Positions 7,886 through 11,987 of a DNA stretch of 11,987 nucleotides are shown here, piece by piece. Position 1 is the first letter of the stretch; every line of letters begins with the position of its first letter. The position numbers and the translations under genes were made by a program. The DNA comes from Christiangramia sp. (GTDB lineage: Bacteria; Bacteroidota; Bacteroidia; Flavobacteriales; Flavobacteriaceae), in assembly GCA_024644145.1 (NCBI GenBank), contig JAHELO010000019.1, positions 1 to 11,987 of the forward strand. The letters are read 5' to 3'. The notes beneath the pieces are model-generated. The model saw only the letters and a program-made list of their open reading frames with translations. It was not told where the DNA came from and searched no databases.

Positions 7886-8764
7886 GTGAAAAAACACTCT
7901 ATCGAAAATGATTTATTACAAATCACTGTTCAGGAAACCGGTGCCGAACTATGCAGTATCCTGAATAAAGAAAATAACAGGGAATATATCTGGCAGGCGA
8001 ATCCTGAGGTGTGGGGCAGTCATGCTCCAAATCTTTTCCCAATAATCGGGGTGATAAGGAAGGGTGCATATTTTTATGAAGGAAAGAATTATTCCCTCCC
8101 AAAACATGGCTTCATCAGGCATAATGAAAAGATCAGGCTAAAGGAGAAATCTGAGCACCAGCTGGTATTCGAGCTTCTTTATTCTGAAGAAACCTTGAAA
8201 ATGTATCCCTTTAAATTCGATTTCAGGATCGCTTTTACTCTGCAAGGTAAATCCCTCGAGGTCAACCATCATATAATCAACCTGGACAGTAAACCAATCT
8301 ATTTCTCAGTTGGGGGACATCCGGCTTTTAATATTCAGCATTTTCAAGATGAGAAGATAGAAGATTACTATCTGGAATTCGATAAAAAAATGACACTGGA
8401 CACCTACCTCTTAAATCAGGAAGGCCTGGTAAGTTCTAAGACTGTAAAGGTTCTTGGAAATGATAATAAGCTCCATTTGTCTGAACACATTTTTGATAAT
8501 GATGCCTTGATCTTTAAGGACATTAAATCTAAGAATATTGCCCTAAGAAGCCGGAAGAATGGTAAAATTCTTGACGTGGCGTATAAGGATTTTAGAAATC
8601 TGGGAATCTGGGCTAAACCCGGCGCCCCTTATGTATGCATAGAACCCTGGCTGGGAATAGCAGATGTAGAAAACACCAATCAAAACCTAAAGAATAAGGA
8701 AGGAATTATAAAGCTCGCCGAAAAAAATGAGTACAATGCCGGCTATACAATTAGGATAGCTTAA
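7886..8764 (+). CDS. Aldose 1-epimerase family protein, LacX/YeaD-like
   Basis: A 292-residue galactose-mutarotase-like beta-sandwich protein of the LacX type, distinct from the classical GalM at the left edge. Features are WGSHAPNLFPIIG (43-55), LPKHGFIR with H74 (71-78), GGHPAFN with H145 (143-149), and YVCIEPWLG with E253 (249-257). H74, H145 and E253 fit the catalytic His/His/Glu set of the fold. Members interconvert anomers of hexoses or hexose phosphates; the specific sugar is unknown. The start is GTG at 7886-7888: no in-frame ATG occurs until about residue 106, well past the first strands, and homologous N-termini begin within a few residues of here. There is no signal peptide, so it is cytoplasmic. 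The flavoprotein gene is divergent upstream. The helicase gene follows downstream on the same strand after 72 bp and appears to have its own promoter. Confidence 0.9.
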   Translation: MKKHSIENDLLQITVQETGAELCSILNKENNREYIWQANPEVWGSHAPNLFPIIGVIRKGAYFYEGKNYSLPKHGFIRHNEKIRLKEKSEHQLVFELLYSEETLKMYPFKFDFRIAFTLQGKSLEVNHHIINLDSKPIYFSVGGHPAFNIQHFQDEKIEDYYLEFDKKMTLDTYLLNQEGLVSSKTVKVLGNDNKLHLSEHIFDNDALIFKDIKSKNIALRSRKNGKILDVAYKDFRNLGIWAKPGAPYVCIEPWLGIADVENTNQNLKNKEGIIKLAEKNEYNAGYTIRIA

Positions 8765-8807
8765 TTTTTACTTCACAAAAGCAGGTAAAACTTTGAGTTT
8801 CATACCG

Positions 8808-8815
8808 TACCTTTG
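8808..8815 (+). promoter_or_regulatory. -7 promoter element of the DEAD-box helicase gene
   Basis: TACCTTTG is a perfect match to TAnnTTTG. Transcription would begin near 8820, leaving a leader of about 15 bases before the TTG at 8837. The element contains the other possible TTG start (8813-8815), which argues against that upstream start. No TTG is present at the ideal -33 spacing; the nearest (8793-8795) is only 12 bp away. Confidence 0.5.
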
Positions 8816-8836
8816 CGCAAAATTAAACCGCATACT

Positions 8837-10180
8837 TTGAGTTTTCAGGACCTAAATTTAAATACACCCTTACGCAATGCCCTTGAAGATCTGAATTTTC
8901 AGACTCCTACCCCCATTCAGGAACAGGCATTTTCATCTATCATGTCTGGTCGAGATGTGGTAGGAATTGCCCAAACGGGTACAGGTAAAACCTTCGCATA
9001 CCTTTTACCGTTATTAAGAATGCTGAAATACTCTGAGCAGAAGAATCCTCGTATTCTAATCATGGTTCCCACGCGTGAGCTTGTGGTCCAGGTGGTAGAG
9101 GAAATAGAAAAACTTGCAAAATATATCAACCTTAGAGTAGCCGGAGTATATGGAGGGGTGAATATCAATACCCAGCACCAGGACCTGATGCAGGGACTGG
9201 ATATTGTGGTTGCAACGCCCAGGAGACTTTATGATCTTGTTTTACGAAGAGCGATACAGCTAAAATCCATTCAGAAATTCGTAATTGATGAAGTTGATGT
9301 GATGCTGGATCTTGGCTTTAAATTTCAGGTGAATAATATCATTGAACTTCTGCCAACTAACAGGCAGAGCATCATGTTTTCTGCAACCATGACCGAGACC
9401 GTTGAGGAGATGATCAACGCCAATTTTAAGGCACCCGAAAAGATCTCTGTAGCTGTAAGCGGTACACCGCTGGAGAATATAGAGCAACGCGGATATAAAA
9501 TCCCCAATTTTTACACTAAGGCAAACCTTTTAAAATATTTACTGGCTGATTCAGAAACCTATCATAAGGTGCTCATTTTTATAGGAGACAAAAGAATCGC
9601 AGACAGGCTGTATGAGAATTTAGGCGAAGAATTTCCGGGTGAGGCCAGCCTGGTGCACACGGGAAAAAGCCAGAATTACAGACTTAAAAGTGTGAGCGAT
9701 TTTGATGAAGGCCTTTCCAGGATATTAATAGCTACAGATGTGATGGCACGTGGTCTGGACATAGAAAATGTATCTCATGTTGTTAATTTTGACACGCCGC
9801 AGTATCCGGAAAACTATATGCATAGAATTGGTAGAACCGGTCGTGCAGAGAAAAAAGGACAGTCTTTATTATTCACCACAGAAAATGAACAGGAATATCT
9901 TGATGCCATTGAGGAATTAATGAAAACTAAAGTTCCGGAATTCGAACTACCAAAGGAGGTGAAAATCGCTACAGAACTTATTCCTGAAGAGAAACCACGG
10001 GCCATAGAGATCAATAATCCTAATAAAGGGATCGATGAGGCAGGTCCGGCTTTTCATGAAAAAAAGGAAAAAAATAAAAAGGTTAACCTTGGAGGCTCTT
10101 ACCGTAGAGAGATCGCCAAGAAATATAAAAAACCAAAAACGAGAGGTGATAAGAATGCCAACCGTAAAAGGAAGAAATAG
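8837..10180 (+). CDS. DEAD-box ATP-dependent RNA helicase
   Basis: ATP-dependent RNA helicase that remodels RNA duplexes, with likely roles in ribosome assembly, mRNA decay or cold adaptation. From the TTG at 8837 it has 447 residues. All core motifs are present (numbering from this start): Q motif TPTPIQ (23-28), Walker A AQTGTGKT (45-52), PTREL (78-82), TPRR (127-130), DEVD in place of DEAD (151-154), SAT (182-184), ATDVMARGLD (299-308) and HRIGRTGR (329-336). A Lys/Arg-rich tail after about residue 405 probably binds RNA. The start was placed at TTG 8837 because homologous N-termini begin close to SFQDLNLNTPL; a second TTG at 8813 would add eight residues but lies within the likely -7 element. 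There is no ATG start. A strong terminator follows 3 bp after the TAG stop. Confidence 0.95.
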   Translation: MSFQDLNLNTPLRNALEDLNFQTPTPIQEQAFSSIMSGRDVVGIAQTGTGKTFAYLLPLLRMLKYSEQKNPRILIMVPTRELVVQVVEEIEKLAKYINLRVAGVYGGVNINTQHQDLMQGLDIVVATPRRLYDLVLRRAIQLKSIQKFVIDEVDVMLDLGFKFQVNNIIELLPTNRQSIMFSATMTETVEEMINANFKAPEKISVAVSGTPLENIEQRGYKIPNFYTKANLLKYLLADSETYHKVLIFIGDKRIADRLYENLGEEFPGEASLVHTGKSQNYRLKSVSDFDEGLSRILIATDVMARGLDIENVSHVVNFDTPQYPENYMHRIGRTGRAEKKGQSLLFTTENEQEYLDAIEELMKTKVPEFELPKEVKIATELIPEEKPRAIEINNPNKGIDEAGPAFHEKKEKNKKVNLGGSYRREIAKKYKKPKTRGDKNANRKRKK

Positions 10181-10183
10181 AAT

Positions 10184-10205
10184 AAGGAGCGCAATGGCGC
10201 TCCTT
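10184..10205 (+). terminator. Rho-independent terminator of the helicase gene
   Basis: A perfect 9-bp GC-rich stem, AAGGAGCGC (10184-10192) against GCGCTCCTT (10197-10205), with the tetraloop AATG and a TTTT run (10204-10207) at its end. It begins 3 bp after the helicase stop codon. It could also stop the small minus-strand gene coming the other way, although the T run on that side is poor. Confidence 0.85.
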
Positions 10206-10244
10206 TTGGTTTACTATCGTTCCAGAATATAGACCGAAATTAAC

Positions 10245-10352
10245 TTAACTTCTATTCTTTCTCTTTGCTGCCTTAGCAGCTCTTTTTTCTTTCAAACTCA
10301 ATACGGGCTCTTTTTTAGCCGAATTTTTCGAAGGCGATTTTTCTTTTGCCAT
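10245..10352 (-). CDS. Small lysine-rich basic protein, 35 residues, hypothetical
   Basis: Reading the minus strand from ATG at 10350-10352 to TAA at 10245-10247 gives a 35-residue protein, beginning MAKEKSPSKN and ending AAKAAKRKNRS. It is about one-third Lys plus Arg, has no hydrophobic stretch, and its second half (LSLKEKRAAKAAKR) could form a basic helix. The codons resemble those of the neighbours. It fills what would otherwise be a gap of about 290 bp between the helicase and lpdA, with hairpin terminators on both sides, so it would be its own unit. An AGGAGG lies 21 bp before the ATG, too far for normal use. I recall similar short 'LKEKRAAKKAKK' proteins in flavobacteria but cannot confirm it. 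Function is unknown; nucleic-acid or ribosome binding is a guess based on charge alone. Confidence 0.55.
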   Translation of the reverse strand: MAKEKSPSKNSAKKEPVLSLKEKRAAKAAKRKNRS

Positions 10353-10428
10353 GATTTCTATAATTAGAATTTACCTCCTAAAAGTAGTGAAACAATTGAT
10401 TGCTTTTACATGAATTTATGCAATAAAA

Positions 10429-10455
10429 AAAGCCCCGTGATTAACGGGGCTTTTA
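10429..10455 (-). terminator. Rho-independent terminator of lpdA
   Basis: A perfect 11-bp stem, AAAAGCCCCGT (10429-10439) against ACGGGGCTTTT (10445-10455), with the loop GATTA. On the minus strand it begins 15 bp past the lpdA stop and ends in seven Ts (10426-10432 in complement). It is the strongest terminator in the window. On the plus strand it ends in TTTTAT, so it could act weakly in both directions. Confidence 0.9.
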
Positions 10456-10470
10456 TGGAAATTTATTTAT

Positions 10471-11874
10471 CTATATATGTAAAGCTCTGTTCTCTGTCGC
10501 AGCCAGTGCAGCTTCTTTCACAGCCTCTGCATAGGTTGGGTGCGCATGGCTCATTCTTGCTATATCTTCAGCAGACGCCCTGAATTCCATAGCTGTTACT
10601 GCTTCCGCAATAAGATCTGCAGTCCTGGCTCCTATCATATGTACTCCCAGAACCTCATCGGTCTTCTCATCGGCTAGGATCTTAACAAGACCGTCAATAT
10701 CACCACTCGCTCTGGAACGACCCAATGCTCGCATCGGGAACTTTCCTTCTTTATATTTTACTCCTTCTTCTTTCAATTGCTCTTCGGTTTTACCAACCGC
10801 AGCAACTTCAGGCCAGGTATAAACCACACCCGGGATAAGGTTATAATTGATGTGAGGCTTCTGTCCTGCCATAAGTTCGGCAACCATGGTTCCCTCCTCT
10901 TCGGCCTTGTGTGCCAGCATAGCACCTCGAACCACATCGCCAATAGCATAGATATTATCTACATTGGTTTGCAGGTGGTCGTTAACTTTTACTCTTCCTT
11001 TATCGTCCAGCTCTACTCCTGCAGCCTCGGCATTCAATCCATCTGTAAATGGACGGCGACCTACGGAAACCAAACAATAATCACCTTTCAATTCAATTTC
11101 CTTACCTTTCTTATCGTCTGCCTTGATCGTGATATCATCTCCATTTCTTTCAACAGACTTCACCTTTGTACTGGTATGGAACTTAATACCCTGTTTTTTC
11201 AACACTTTTTGAAGTTCCTTAGAAAGTGCACTATCCATAGTTGGTATAATTCTATCTAAGAATTCCACTACTGTCACCTCAGCACCAAGACGACGATAAA
11301 CCTGCCCAAGCTCAAGACCAATTACACCACCACCTATTACGATCATATGTTTAGGCACTTCTTTTAGCGTTAAAGCCTCAGTAGAAGTAATCACTCTTTC
11401 CTTATCCAGTTCAATAAATGGAAGGTTGGATGGTTTAGATCCAGTTGCGATAATGGTCTTTTTTGCCTCGATGGTTTTAGTTTCACCATCTTTATCTATG
11501 TTGATGTGGGTTTTATCCTTAAATGATCCAAGGCCTTCATACACATCAATTTTATTCTTGTCCATTAGGAACTTCACTCCGTCGCAGGTCTGACTAACCA
11601 CTGACGCTTTTCGTTCCATCATTTTTTCAAGATTCAATTTCACTTCCCCTGGAATTTCAATTCCGTGATCTTCAAAATGTTTGATCGCATCATGATAGTG
11701 GTGAGAAGAATCTAAAAGTGCCTTACTGGGGATACAACCCACATTAAGACAGGTTCCACCTAGCGTGGAATATTTTTCTATGATTGCAGTTTTCATTCCC
11801 AGCTGGGCGCATCGAATGGCGGCTACATATCCACCGGGTCCTGATCCTATAACTGCAACATCATATGTACTCAT
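10471..11874 (-). CDS. lpdA: Dihydrolipoyl dehydrogenase (E3)
   Basis: FAD enzyme that reoxidises dihydrolipoamide with NAD+ as the shared E3 subunit of pyruvate, 2-oxoglutarate and branched-chain 2-oxoacid dehydrogenases and of the glycine cleavage system. The 467 residues are the normal length. Visible are the FAD Rossmann loop GSGPGGY (10-16), the redox disulfide GGTCLNVGC (39-47; C42 and C47), the NAD loop GGGVIGLELG (181-190), the second FAD motif YAIGDVVRGAMLAHKAEEEG (309-328), and the dimer-interface catalytic site HAHPTYAE with H445 and E450. All key residues are intact. The start is ATG at 11872-11874; there is no Shine-Dalgarno. A well-formed promoter lies about 40-70 bp upstream and a strong terminator follows. 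No E1 or E2 gene is adjacent, so it is probably a stand-alone E3 serving several complexes. Confidence 0.98.
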   Translation of the reverse strand: MSTYDVAVIGSGPGGYVAAIRCAQLGMKTAIIEKYSTLGGTCLNVGCIPSKALLDSSHHYHDAIKHFEDHGIEIPGEVKLNLEKMMERKASVVSQTCDGVKFLMDKNKIDVYEGLGSFKDKTHINIDKDGETKTIEAKKTIIATGSKPSNLPFIELDKERVITSTEALTLKEVPKHMIVIGGGVIGLELGQVYRRLGAEVTVVEFLDRIIPTMDSALSKELQKVLKKQGIKFHTSTKVKSVERNGDDITIKADDKKGKEIELKGDYCLVSVGRRPFTDGLNAEAAGVELDDKGRVKVNDHLQTNVDNIYAIGDVVRGAMLAHKAEEEGTMVAELMAGQKPHINYNLIPGVVYTWPEVAAVGKTEEQLKEEGVKYKEGKFPMRALGRSRASGDIDGLVKILADEKTDEVLGVHMIGARTADLIAEAVTAMEFRASAEDIARMSHAHPTYAEAVKEAALAATENRALHI

Positions 11875-11911
11875 AATTGTCTATTTTACTGATTTTTTAA
11901 CAAATTGGACA

Positions 11912-11942
11912 CAAAAGTACGACTATTCACCATAATGACCAA
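11912..11942 (-). promoter_or_regulatory. Promoter of lpdA (-33 TTG and -7 TACTTTTG)
   Basis: On the minus strand TTG (11940-11942) is followed after 20 bp by TACTTTTG (11912-11919), a perfect TAnnTTTG. This is the classical two-part Bacteroidota housekeeping promoter at about the right spacing. Transcription should start near 11906, leaving a leader of about 30 bases before the lpdA ATG. The leader is A/T-rich with no evident structure. Confidence 0.75.
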
Positions 11943-11987
11943 TGAAGACATACCTACATAGCAAAATTTTAAGATTTATAAATGAAC

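Noticed and set aside
8813..8836. Eight-residue N-terminal extension of the helicase from TTG 8813
   Set aside because: The TTG is part of the consensus -7 element TACCTTTG, and the extension is not part of the expected family N-terminus, so TTG 8837 is preferred.
9284..9310. DEVD instead of DEAD in motif II of the helicase as a sign of lost activity
   Set aside because: The DE pair and final D needed for magnesium and ATP hydrolysis are kept, all other motifs are intact, and the substitution is, to my recollection, common in flavobacterial members.
10374..10379. AGGAGG on the minus strand as a Shine-Dalgarno for the 35-residue ORF
   Set aside because: It lies 21 bp before the ATG, too far to act, and Bacteroidota rarely use Shine-Dalgarno pairing. 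An in-frame TAA follows it directly, so an earlier start is not possible.
10777..11259. 160-residue open frame on the plus strand, opposite lpdA
   Set aside because: It lies wholly antisense to an intact, highly conserved lpdA. Its Cys/His/Ile-rich translation shows no domain and is explained by the codon use of the real gene.
11943..11987. Possible divergent gene starting with ATG at 11982 at the right edge
   Set aside because: Only two codons are visible and no clear -7 element precedes it, so it cannot be supported.
1..11987. CRISPR arrays, tRNA or rRNA genes, insertion sequences, phage or defence genes
   Set aside because: I looked for repeat arrays, cloverleaf-like segments, transposase motifs and defence-type domains on both strands and saw none. 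The genes are ordinary chromosomal housekeeping or envelope genes.

Overview
The window looks like a piece of ordinary chromosome from a marine-type Flavobacteriaceae bacterium (Bacteroidota; the protein style resembles Gramella/Christiangramia, a judgement from memory rather than a search). The evidence is AT-rich DNA with flavobacterial-style proteins, almost no Shine-Dalgarno sequences before starts, and several matches to the Bacteroidota -7 promoter element TAnnTTTG, one of them with a correctly spaced TTG at -33. There is no phage, insertion sequence, CRISPR array, rRNA or tRNA.

Layout. From the left edge to about 4.4 kb lies a minus-strand cluster read right to left: a secreted CocE/NonD-type serine hydrolase, a DUF885 lipoprotein that is probably a zinc metallopeptidase (overlapping the first gene by 11 bp), and galactose mutarotase galM (2 bp further on, cut by the window edge). 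From 4.5 to 7.8 kb, also on the minus strand, an NADPH-dependent FMN reductase-like flavoprotein abuts pabB (aminodeoxychorismate synthase component I); a hairpin terminator follows, then tilS with its own promoter and terminator.

At 7.8 kb the strand switches. A LacX/YeaD-like aldose 1-epimerase and a DEAD-box RNA helicase are read on the plus strand, ending in a strong hairpin terminator. A previously uncalled 35-residue lysine-rich ORF lies on the minus strand at 10.25-10.35 kb. Finally lpdA (dihydrolipoyl dehydrogenase) is read on the minus strand from 11.87 kb, with a well-formed promoter upstream and a strong terminator downstream.

How the genes work together. The left cluster suggests envelope-level hydrolysis of peptides or amino-acid esters, coupled to a sugar-entry enzyme. 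pabB feeds folate synthesis, tilS decodes AUA codons, the helicase serves RNA metabolism, and lpdA supplies the E3 subunit of 2-oxoacid dehydrogenases. No novel multi-gene system is evident. The points worth a second look are start-site and promoter details (four of the nine larger genes appear to use GTG or TTG starts), the small basic ORF, and paired palindromes in the one divergent intergenic region.
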